The notes below the pieces were generated by a model that was not told where the DNA came from, searched no databases, and saw nothing but the letters and a program-made list of their open reading frames with translations. DNA of 64,000 nt from Pratylenchus scribneri (Eukaryota; Nematoda; Chromadorea; Rhabditida; Pratylenchidae): assembly GCA_030063045.1 (NCBI GenBank), contig JAQSEB010000114.1, positions 558,001 to 622,000 of the forward strand. The letters run 5' to 3'. A program made the position numbers and the translations under genes. Numbering within the stretch: the first letter of the stretch is position 1; the number at the start of each line of letters is the position of its first letter. Below are positions 10,501 to 17,042 of this stretch, piece by piece.

Positions 10501-11147
10501 AGAAAGGAAGGAAAAGTGCAGTCGCAGCCATTCATTTGCAACAAAAAGTAACTCTGGATGAAATTAAGCAAGCCCAGCGAAAAGTGCAGTTCGTCAATGA
10601 AGCGATGGAAGCCTTGAAACAAAAGGAAACGGATCCCGCTTTCGAATTGCCAAAAAAATTCGAGAATTGTGCAATTTGGAAAGAGGTGCTTTGCAAGGAA
10701 ATTGACAACGACAAAAAGATTTGGGTCCCAACAATCCTCCGTAGCCGACTCATCAACGAATTCCACCAATGCCCTCTTGAAGGCGCTCATTTGAATTCCC
10801 GTCGGACTCTGCAAAAAATCAAAAAGAATTACATATGGAAGGGAATGACAGAGGATGTCCCCAGAATGGTCAAGTCATGCGAAACATGCCAAAGAAGAAA
10901 AGCCACAACCAACAACACAACAAGAGAGCCAATCACACCAATTCCTCCATCTTCTGGACCGTTCAGACGGGTCCACATGGATATTCTTGGGCCATTGCAG
11001 CCCAGCAGACAGTTCAAGTACATTTTGGTCATTGTTGACAGCTTCAGCAAGTATCTGATCGCAGTCCCAATTCGGGAACAGTCTGCTGCGACAGTGGCCA
11101 ATGCAGTGATGACTCAACTTGTCTGCCGCTTCGGAGTACCGTTTTAA
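4590..11147 (+). CDS. gag - envelope-like - protease - RT - RNase H - integrase (N-terminal part) polyprotein
   Basis: I start at the ATG at 4590 (good AAAATGG context); the frame is open upstream to 4524 but only with GTG. Residues about 35-215 are a retrotransposon capsid-type gag. Two CCHC zinc knuckles follow: CFSCGRTGHLRKEC at 274-287 and CYKCQKQGHIANAC at 294-307. Residues about 355-1190 form an envelope-like block described separately. The aspartic protease has DCGAG at 1250, with Cys where Ser or Thr is usual. RT spans about 1546-1804 with YLDD at 1699-1702. RNase H has its first Asp near 1849. Integrase has an HHCC zinc site near 2058-2100 (CETC) and its first catalytic Asp at 2131. 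The frame stops at a TAA (11145-11147, codon 2186), only four codons before the second catalytic Asp. The same frame continues at 11148-12071. Confidence 0.95.
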   Translation: MAAPNPNALHEVDLKLVILQNEVEKMALGASAAGLPQPPPFDGQRDFVDYLRTFNRVATAHGWAPERCCQILPLFLLGSARATYESLSQQDKATWKTLTDKLAEKLSKVHCKEAARFQLSNRKQKAGESVQEFASALKDLTTKAFPKSALPGDPTDAELAKFRSDTAKDFFRMGLSPELKEKILFLPVPETFEAAVQQAKEVHEMQQALKGEMLANIEADKIGKIQTEICAIREQLTQQKREGQQGGQQASKKPNYAKKPFQSNSRPNQPQNECFSCGRTGHLRKECRVRNATCYKCQKQGHIANACRSNQAARNQGQSSGNNSSANFYKNPNHIPIANNSNNRANAVVTRSRSPSPIFPLLFIVAMFSSLPSFLAKPNSFQFCPNNPKNIVEIPPLKNCNISANAKFENRTMTLYLPKPRPKPFPIFRCWTLITTICTTHYSIFLSTSDPSNVTGDPPSGAKCQELAFVTKLQQNGENTFWTNFPFASEVGIWGEKCANTTNYFVEIGRAVSGKEKILTSWKVDLPFGAAGERFERGSTFTYAWNNSDPSLWETHQLIGPVNGTIVNEKIFIIPSLQYAFHRSQHQSHEGTRGVPINTIRLENEAFIQTEESFRSRREASSDGRIKPGTRPPKLDNRKRIQPQLRSRSTKMEAQRKTSPQPSTIASSSIALTSATSRSTVASSTTQPPSTLATQVIPSSIYTLNQPPSAMSSRATQPPTTPSSSSFRPPSSTTALSLSNTATEPSSTKQKPKTTIKSTSKAIMTPKMLTNSPTLTSTTARPSTSLTVPSWSKMSPIVETNPTNTISPHVTMTVQMKQTATITSKTATQTAKTGEGEQERHEMAKQILALKIQLDQMARAMTSSSAPILSTSSKANLNGTVKRSTQDEPDTHMNSRMNFMAFNQDMKNLQFWSQQCSLRNNQIKMIISQALTNPTAAVRLLYGRGDLTAKLDPTNSSRWLVGQCTSIPANMIFWSKKVNGVCYDSLPIVVDKALRFVQPGTKDVTTNASVIPCSDIEQNIPGNQMKLQPESDFQEQPAPRIDEMVFNKGKEFKTEEEEKDEAIKAFRMKQSHPENDEIKADQPNVEEAMNQIRQLAHKATEFKDSAVEAVANAKEKGEKIVEEGFSLWSKLKTIWNIVKWILIGLAIGIALILFGFIFWKFRMWFRFIFTVLNLFVRFVTFLFRLMFGKSDNMQIAAVHQNRPTPSAPEESLLTKEAYILDYIPEINSVGGPVCQFRAYVNQKPIQALFDCGAGLTYGRISAIKRCQVPIYPDGNLPNARAANGTPIEFKGKAFAHIRIGAFQQEWPILVSEDRDCPDELIVGTDLMEKINADGHQINLDFMGREIRIGDIGCPMIAEIKLEKSPEIRVSNNELLEPRSDNVISAFINEEAHPEATFLTVPWFLNAAKTLIVGKCLVKPGQSKTFPIRILNIGNTAMKLWANTRIGHLEKFSEGSTVSHVTLSGDYKTNISQELQWMDNLPESTDQLANMPISQRIDLSESILSPEGKMAVKKMVDKYKNAFVTDGRIGLFRGNTVHKIDLIPGTHPPRQRPYRTPFALKAEIEKQIREMLAQKIIRPSSSAFAAPILLVSKADGRSFRLVVDYRALNAITVKQVYLLPNIQDLTDTLVGKCIYSTFDLMSGFFQISMDPRHRERTAFITEFGLFEYLRLPMGLCGAPNTFQLAMNEVKHELSKSFMIYLDDIILGSDSESNHLKDLENFLGVMQKFGLKLRPDKCHIGLPEIRYLGFILSKNGVQIDPKKTEAITKLEKPSTVTQLRSLIGAFTYLRRFVPNFSTHMQPFYALTQSERNVKEWSLEQDNALQKMKELITSAPVLAPPRFGRPFRIETDASNEGLGACLMQADKEGKLHPIAFYSRSLNKHEKRYHPVELEALAIVASLQEFRPYIEGSGKTIVVTDCSGTKGLLTSKVTHNGRLSRFQVAIQSHDIDIVHRAGKENLLADYLSRYPPKQEKGRKSAVAAIHLQQKVTLDEIKQAQRKVQFVNEAMEALKQKETDPAFELPKKFENCAIWKEVLCKEIDNDKKIWVPTILRSRLINEFHQCPLEGAHLNSRRTLQKIKKNYIWKGMTEDVPRMVKSCETCQRRKATTNNTTREPITPIPPSSGPFRRVHMDILGPLQPSRQFKYILVIVDSFSKYLIAVPIREQSAATVANAVMTQLVCRFGVPF
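5646..8160 (+). other. envelope-like glycoprotein segment inside the polyprotein, between gag and protease
   Basis: The segment opens with a signal-peptide-like hydrophobic stretch (about residues 355-378). A Cys-containing ectodomain follows with many N-glycosylation sequons, for example NRT, NVT, NTT, NNS and NGT. Next come a furin-like RSRR near residue 617 and a long Ser/Thr/Pro-rich mucin-like tract (about 650-830). A heptad-rich helical region and a second Cys cluster (for example VGQCTS and NGVCYDSLP) come after that. The last part is a 23-25-residue membrane span near 1134-1162, then a second aromatic-hydrophobic stretch. This is the layout of a viral type I fusion glycoprotein. That it is an envelope is inference from layout; I recognise no specific Pfam family. 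Confidence 0.7.
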
Positions 11148-12071
11148 ATCGTGACCGATTGCGGAACTCAGTTCACAAGCGAACTCTTCAAGGATTTGGC
11201 AAAAACACTGGGAACATCTCTCCAAACGACAACCCCATATCACCAGCAAGCCAACGGACAAGTGGAAAGACAAAACAAGACGATTGCTGAGATGCTAAGT
11301 ACCACAACAGAGGGAAAAAACTGGGCTGAGGCCCTTCCAATGGTTTGTTTCGCCTACAACAGCAGTGTACACAGCACCACAAAGCAAACGCCATTCAGCA
11401 TTGTACACAGCTTCGATCCAAAACTTCCATCTGACCTTCTTTTGCAAAAGACAGATGACAGACAATTTGACGATATGTCAATATTCGTCCAGGAGGCAGC
11501 AACAAGAATAAAGGAAGTTTGGGCCCAAGTCAGCAAAAACTTGGAAAAGGAAGCGGAAAAAATGAAACGATACGCCGACGAAAGAAAGAAGGCAGCCGAA
11601 TCTCGATTTGTGGAACAACAACTCGTGCTGTTGGTCAAAGAAGGAACAAAATTGGGCCATTCCAAATTCGATGAAAAATTTCGTGGACCTTACCGAATTT
11701 TGGAAATTCAAAGGCCAAACCTTCTAGTCCGAGCTCTGGATGGAGACTCAGCATTCCTCGTCCACATGGACAAGGCAAAACCATATTTCGAGCCGAGCCC
11801 ACTTCCACATCACCGAGAAGACAAATTGACAGAGATTGAGAATCAACGCAGGCAAGCGGATGAAAGTGAAAAGAAGAGAAAGAAATACCGATATGCAGAT
11901 CGAAATATTGAGGAAAGTGACTCTGAATCGGACTCACGTCCCGGAAAAGAGTGGTTGGACACCGTTTCGGGGGGTGAGGAAGATTCAGATGACTCACCCA
12001 CGAGAAAAGTTGAGAATTCGTCGGCCAAAACGGAAAACCCAATTCCTGAATATAACCATCGGAAAATTTGA
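11148..12071 (+). CDS. integrase C-terminal half of the polyprotein, downstream of in-frame TAA
   Basis: This is the same frame as the polyprotein, resuming directly after the TAA at 11145-11147. It carries the second integrase Asp (codon 2190, TDCGTQF) and the catalytic Glu (codon 2226, NGQVERQ), giving a D-D(35)E spacing. It also carries a GPY-type module (FRGPYRI, near codon 2366) and a charged C-terminal tail rich in Glu, Asp and Lys. It ends at TGA 12069-12071. There is no ATG at its beginning, so in this copy it can only be made by readthrough or from an intact relative. Whether the TAA is real needs read-level checking. Confidence 0.9.
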   Translation: MVTDCGTQFTSELFKDLAKTLGTSLQTTTPYHQQANGQVERQNKTIAEMLSTTTEGKNWAEALPMVCFAYNSSVHSTTKQTPFSIVHSFDPKLPSDLLLQKTDDRQFDDMSIFVQEAATRIKEVWAQVSKNLEKEAEKMKRYADERKKAAESRFVEQQLVLLVKEGTKLGHSKFDEKFRGPYRILEIQRPNLLVRALDGDSAFLVHMDKAKPYFEPSPLPHHREDKLTEIENQRRQADESEKKRKKYRYADRNIEESDSESDSRPGKEWLDTVSGGEEDSDDSPTRKVENSSAKTENPIPEYNHRKI

Positions 12072-12443
12072 CCGGATGGGCAAGAGAATGAACTCGAATG
12101 GGATACAGAGCAATTTGCCCTATACCCAGAGGAAGGGACAAGAATTTGCGCAATTCATTTTGAAAAAGTCGAAAAATGTTCCAAAGAAGAGAACAAACGA
12201 GAAGAATCATTGGACATGGGAACAGAGGAAGGGAAAATAATGACTGAAAGAATGGGAATAGGCGAAGAAAATATAGAGGAAAACAAAAATGGAAATGGAA
12301 AAAATAAAAAATTTACAAAAGAAATTTCAGAGAACAACATGCTGCCTCTCATTCCACAGTTCATCATCCATTACCTCTCGACAATTTCAAAAAAAAATGG
12401 AGCAACTTTGAAGAGGACGATTCCGACCCGGATGCCCCAATGA
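12072..12443 (+). other. open in-frame extension after TGA, ending in an ATGA overlap with the next ORF
   Basis: After the TGA at 12069-12071 the polyprotein frame stays open for another 123 codons to a TGA at 12441-12443. That terminal TGA overlaps the ATG of the next ORF as ATGA. The extension is acidic and Glu/Lys-rich like the tail before it, so the first TGA may be a broken or leaky stop. An in-frame A AAA AAA heptamer at 12389-12395 could shift ribosomes by -1 into the frame of the next ORF. Confidence 0.6.
12389..12395 (+). promoter_or_regulatory. candidate -1 frameshift heptamer A AAA AAA
   Basis: Read in the polyprotein frame the site is tcA AAA AAA aat, which fits the X XXY YYZ slippery pattern. 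A -1 slip places ribosomes exactly in the frame of the ORF that starts at 12440. That frame is already open upstream and reads an acidic stretch before its ATG. The run is nine A residues long (12389-12397), so an assembly length error is an equally good explanation. Confidence 0.4.
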
Positions 12444-14161
12444 TGGGCTCAAGCAATATGAGTTTGGACGAAATTCCAGAGCATATGCGACGAAGCATAA
12501 ACAACGCTTTCAAATACAACGGAGAGTCTGGGCTTCGCAGAGAATTGGAAATTCTGATGAGGGATGTCGACAGATACTACCGGAAAAACCACATGGATCT
12601 ACCCCGTTTTCGGAGCTTCAGGGAAGAGTCTTACGAAGGGCCATGGGCCAGCCCTGAACTACCTGACGAATTCCAACAATCATCTTCGGCTTCAATTTCC
12701 CATTCGACAACAAATTCATTTTCGCATTCATTGACAAATTGTGGGAATGTTTCGGTCGAATCCAGCGGACCGCCTGCTCCGCCCAATTTCAGCGGAAAAA
12801 TATTCCGCTTGCCAGCGGAGGAAATTGAGAAGAAAAAAGCAGAAGAAAAACGAAGGAAAATGGAGGAAGAGGAAGAAAAGAAGAAACAAATGAGGAAGAA
12901 AGAAGAAGAAGAGCAGAGAAAAAGGGAAAGGGAAGTTGAACGCCGAAAGAGAAGGGAAGAAGAAATTCAAAAGCAAGAAAATGAAAGGAAGAGCCGTAAG
13001 AATGAAAATGGAGAAAAAATGAGGAAAGAAGAAGAAAGGAAGAAAGAGAGGAGGCAACCGCAGATTATTTATGATGATTGGAGGGATTTATGCCAAGAAA
13101 GCAGGAAGACATTCTTTGAAGAATCCAGAGGTCGACAGGAGGATAGAGAACAAATGAGGCGATGCAGCAGATCTCGTTCACCACTCCACCGCGACCAGGC
13201 GAAAACTGACAAAACAACCGCAGGCTCTTCAAGACGTTCTCCATCAATAAATCGGCATAGGCAATCCTCAACAGCTCGCCGCAGGTCCCCAAATTCGCGG
13301 CCAAAATTGAACCATCAGCAACAGGAAATTCAAAAAATAATGGACCGGCACAGTAAATGGCTTGAAAGCCAGCAAGATAGATTGCGTGAAACCGCGGAAA
13401 TCGAAGCACATGCCGAAAAACAACGGAAAAAACGAGAGCAGGAAATGGAAGAAAAGCTTTGGGACAGGACTGTGCAAAGGGAAGAAAGAAGGAGCAATAA
13501 ATATTCAAAAAGATGGCTAGCCTGGATGCAGAGCCAAGCCGCATCGAGCCAATTGAGGAGCACAGCGCCGACAATGGCCTTATACCGCTTGTCGCCTAGG
13601 CAGGGTGAGGGGTCACCACCTAGGGGGGAAGACGTGACAGCCTTCAATTGGAATCATTTTTGGTTAATGGACAACAATTGTGATCACCCAACCATGAGCG
13701 AAATATTTGCATTTCGGCAAGGAAGAATCCCCGCGGAACTCTATGCCTACCAATTCCTGAAAGTTCCTACCTTCTTCCATTTGTACTTTATTGACTGGGC
13801 TTTGCGGCATCGCCAAGAGCACCAATTTGGTTGCAGTTTGGGAGAAGTCATCCTCAATTCTTTGCGAATAAATTCCATTGAGCTAGTGAGAATATGGTCG
13901 AAAGAATGGCAAAGGCAATACGACAATGATCCACATCGAGTAGCCGGAAAAAGCCAATTGGTCAAATTGATACAGTTTTTCGGAAGAGGATGCGGTGAAT
14001 TGCATGGAATTTTGAACAGTGGCAAGAGAAGAATTCACATTCAAAAAGCTGAAGTTGAAAAATTCATAACGGAAAAAATTGTGGACAACTTCGTTCTTCG
14101 CATGTGGGGTTCCATTGATGATGCCATCAGCGAGGCAGCAAGAAGGGAAAATGGCCATTGA
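12440..14161 (+). CDS. second retrotransposon ORF, 573 residues, unknown function
   Basis: The ORF begins at ATG 12440, overlapping the preceding stop as ATGA, and ends at TGA 14159-14161, still inside the element. Residues about 117-207 are an extreme Glu/Lys/Arg coiled-coil tract. Residues about 240-285 are Arg/Ser-rich (CSRSRSPLHR and similar), like RNA-binding SR tails. Residues about 400-573 form a folded-looking domain rich in Trp, Phe and His (for example FFHLYFIDWALRHRQ and RMWGSIDDAISEAARR). There is no signal peptide or membrane span, so it does not resemble the usual third-ORF envelope of errantiviruses. An RNA-binding or capsid-accessory role is conceivable but is inference. I recognise no family. 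Confidence 0.85.
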   Translation: MMGSSNMSLDEIPEHMRRSINNAFKYNGESGLRRELEILMRDVDRYYRKNHMDLPRFRSFREESYEGPWASPELPDEFQQSSSASISHSTTNSFSHSLTNCGNVSVESSGPPAPPNFSGKIFRLPAEEIEKKKAEEKRRKMEEEEEKKKQMRKKEEEEQRKREREVERRKRREEEIQKQENERKSRKNENGEKMRKEEERKKERRQPQIIYDDWRDLCQESRKTFFEESRGRQEDREQMRRCSRSRSPLHRDQAKTDKTTAGSSRRSPSINRHRQSSTARRRSPNSRPKLNHQQQEIQKIMDRHSKWLESQQDRLRETAEIEAHAEKQRKKREQEMEEKLWDRTVQREERRSNKYSKRWLAWMQSQAASSQLRSTAPTMALYRLSPRQGEGSPPRGEDVTAFNWNHFWLMDNNCDHPTMSEIFAFRQGRIPAELYAYQFLKVPTFFHLYFIDWALRHRQEHQFGCSLGEVILNSLRINSIELVRIWSKEWQRQYDNDPHRVAGKSQLVKLIQFFGRGCGELHGILNSGKRRIHIQKAEVEKFITEKIVDNFVLRMWGSIDDAISEAARRENGH

Positions 14162-14944
14162 AAATACACATTTGATAATAATTTTTCAATTCACAAAAAT
14201 TTTTTTTTCTTTTCCACATTTTATTCATTTATACATTTTCAAATTTTATGTCCAATTTTCAATGTTCAATTTTTCAATATTTATCCATAATATTTTGTTT
14301 TATTCAAATTTTTTTTTTTTTTATTCCAGTATCACACATTCATAATTTCATATTCAAAATTGCATTTTCTATTTGTTCAACTTTTTTTTATTAATCCTAC
14401 TTACCATATTTAATTTTCTTATTTTCAATTTTTATAATACTCACAAAAACATTTCAATTCTATTGCCCACAATTCATCCAAATTGCTTTTGTTTCTTTCT
14501 ACCAAAAAATTGCTAGTGGCCACAGCAACTATTTTTTTTTATTTTTACACAAATTCACACATTTTCCATTTCCAATAATTATATTTTCAAATCATTTTTT
14601 TTCATCATTTTATTCAATGGCGCTTCTTCACATTTTGCCTTTAGGGCACCTCATTATTCAATAATGTAATTTGTCAATTTTAGCCATTTTCCATTTATGC
14701 CATTTCACATTTTTTTATTTTATTTATTATTTCATTACTCACCAATTTATTGATTAAATTTTATACTATTTTTCAATTTTATTAATTTTTAATTTACTTT
14801 ATTTTACTTCCTTTTGTCAATTCATTCTTATTCAATGCCATTCTCAATTCATTTTATTCACATTTCCTTTCCGATTTTACTTTTTAGAAATTTTCCTATT
14901 CAATATTTGTCGGGCGTGGGACCGCCCAAAAATTTGCTGGGGGG
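14162..14944 (+). other. non-coding 3' region of the retrotransposon with polypurine tract
   Basis: The region is pyrimidine- and T-rich with no meaningful frame. Near its end a small GC hairpin (GGGCGTGGGACCGCCC, about 14911-14926) is followed by GCTGGGGGG at 14936-14944. The six G residues abut the 3' LTR and are the likely plus-strand primer. Confidence 0.7.
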
Positions 14945-15307
14945 TGTCAATGCCAACATTGTGCCTAAGGGCTTATTCTATTCATCCTACTGTACCCCCA
15001 CTTTTTGCCTAATCGCCCGTCTACCCTATCAATCAACATTGCCCTGCCTTTTTAAACCAGCCCAATTCCCCATTTGGGGGTTCAGTTTTGTTCACTTTTT
15101 TCCCCACTTCCCCAACACATTTCCGACGTTCTGTTATCACATTTTTTCCGAACAACAGATAAATATATTTAATAAAGTCAAGTCACCTAATCCCAATCCC
15201 GTCCTAGGGCCACTGGGGGTTTAGGCTCCCGGCGAAGGCCCGGGGCGAGAGATTAGGCCCACTCTCGCCCCGAACCAACTTTAGTCCCCGGTATTTTGGG
15301 ACTATAA
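14945..15307 (+). repeat. 3' LTR
   Basis: The 363-bp copy has no difference that I can see from 2514-2876. Its AATAAA hexamer lies at 15171-15176. It is followed by the right target duplication ATTTT at 15308-15312. Confidence 0.97.
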
Positions 15308-15312
15308 ATTTT

Positions 15313-17042
15313 ATAATAAAATAAATAAAGTATAATATGATTATAAAAAACACACTGTTTCCTTTGCTTTTCCATTCTTGACATTGGAATGGAACTCGAG
15401 AGTACCGTTATAACCTTGATAATAAAGATAAAAGAAAATGAGCTCAAATATAATAAATAATTTTATTCTCATCTTTTGCTTTTATTTATAATTTTGTAAT
15501 TTAATTTGTAATTATTACTGACAAATATACTTTTTTAACCGGCAAAAATGCTTTTTTTACTGACAAAAAAAATTGCGGAAAAAGAGGGCAATAAAATGTT
15601 AAAAGCCTTGAAGGAAAAAAATCTGTATGACAAAATTTGCTGACCTCCATGGATTAAATTTTATTTAACAAAATATATTCTATAATTATGCTAATTATTA
15701 TTATTGAGCAATTTGAATATCTACCGAAAATCTGCCAAATATTGGCAAAATTTGTGCATAATGCTGATGCTGACAATTACGGCGATGGTGATGGGAAAGC
15801 GGATCGAGAGGAGATGGTGCCAATACTGGACAAGACTGACGAGAACGGCGAAATGATTGTTGTTAAAGAGCAGAAATGGGAATTGTGAACTCAATAATGA
15901 ATGTTGAGATTGAAAAATTTTAAAATTGAAAAGATGCCTGTCCCTCACTATAATAACCTGTTCCTACTATATAATTTTACATACAAAATGGAATTTAATA
16001 AAATTGAGGATTTGAATGAAAAATAAAACCAGCGAATGAATAAATGAGAAAAAGAAATTGACCTATGCTTTTTTATCGCTACAATTGTGGATTAAGCATT
16101 TTTTTTTTTGTTTCGGTTACAAAAATACCGTCTATAGGGCAAGAATGTTCTTCTGGGTTTTTCCATTAAAAAATTAAAATAAAAAGATTATTTTGCAATG
16201 ATTATAAAATTAAAATATAAAAATAAAATAAAATAAATGCCAATAATAAAATTAAGAAAAAATGAAGAACAAAAGTCCGGCCATATTTTTGGTAATTCTT
16301 TTCGATTCTTCCTCAAAAATTATGCTTAAATTGATTGAGCAGAATTTAAAATTTTTAAAATTTTTATGTTACTTTTTCCTCCTATTTGATGCAATTTTTC
16401 TTAAAATCAATTCAGCTGAAAATATTAAAATTTTAAATTTTATTTAAATATATTTTTTATAACCCATAAGTTTTCACAATTAAGAAATAAATAAATTTTA
16501 TAAAATTTCTCAGTAATTATAAATACTTTTATGATATGGTAATCAATGCAAAATTAAAATATAAAAAATTAAATAAAAATGCAAATGTAAGTAGATAAAT
16601 ATTTAATATAAACTATAAAATAAAGAAAAAAAATTTTTACTTGTATTTGATGCAAATTAAACATTATTTTTAATTTTAATCAATTCAAATTCAACTGCTA
16701 TTTTATATAATTTAAATTTTTAAATTTTTTTTACAAACCATAAATTTTCCAACAAAAAAGTGAATAAATAAAAATAATTCATTAATAATTATAAAATAAG
16801 CACTCAATTTAAACTTGATCACTGATCATGATCATTGAGAAATTAAATAAAATAATAAAAATTAAAATAATTCATTCATAAAAAAATATGAAAGAATTTT
16901 TACAAAATTAAAAAAATAATTATAAATAGTTATAAAAGTAAATATATAATAATGTTCTTTATGATTATGCCCAATTACAATATGTGCTTCCATTTTCCAT
17001 TTCAATTCCAGCAGCAGTAGAACTATAACTTCTCCCCCTTCT
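15313..17042. other. AT-rich spacer between the retrotransposon and the Ly6-like gene
   Basis: Apart from the possible exon at 15688-15888 I see only AT-rich sequence with simple A/T runs, especially 16160-16980. Confidence 0.5.
15688..15888 (+). CDS. possible terminal exon, acidic C-terminus
   Basis: The open frame ends in TGA at 15886-15888. It reads a short hydrophobic-amphipathic part and then a Gly/Asp-rich acidic tail (for example DGDGKADREEMVPILDK). GC content is clearly higher than in the flanks, which supports coding. No family and no confident upstream exon were found. It could belong to a gene whose 5' part lies left of the retrotransposon insertion, but I cannot show that. Confidence 0.3.
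   Translation: MLIIIIEQFEYLPKICQILAKFVHNADADNYGDGDGKADREEMVPILDKTDENGEMIVVKEQKWEL

Larger units (their letters stand above)
2514..15307 (+). mobile_element. complete Ty3/gypsy-type LTR retrotransposon with envelope-like segment
   Basis: The 12,794-bp element has direct LTRs of 363 bp each (2514-2876 and 14945-15307) that I read as identical. It is flanked by the 5-bp target duplication ATTTT at 2509-2513 and 15308-15312. A tRNA-primer-like site starts immediately after the 5' LTR, and a short G-run precedes the 3' LTR. The order RT, RNase H, integrase places it with Ty3/gypsy (Metaviridae) and not Ty1/copia. Identical LTRs imply a very recent insertion. The main frame carries an in-frame TAA and an in-frame TGA, so this copy may need readthrough, may be recently broken, or the assembly may contain errors. 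The long leader, the envelope-like block before protease and the extra ORF make it much longer than a typical 5-8 kb gypsy element. Confidence 0.97.

Noticed and set aside
11836..12240. 134-codon plus-strand frame overlapping the pol end
   Set aside because: It is out of frame with pol, its codons mirror the charged tail in another phase, and it has no recognisable content.
12728..13057. Minus-strand frame very rich in Phe and Leu
   Set aside because: It is a shadow of the Glu/Lys coiled-coil tract of the second retrotransposon ORF.
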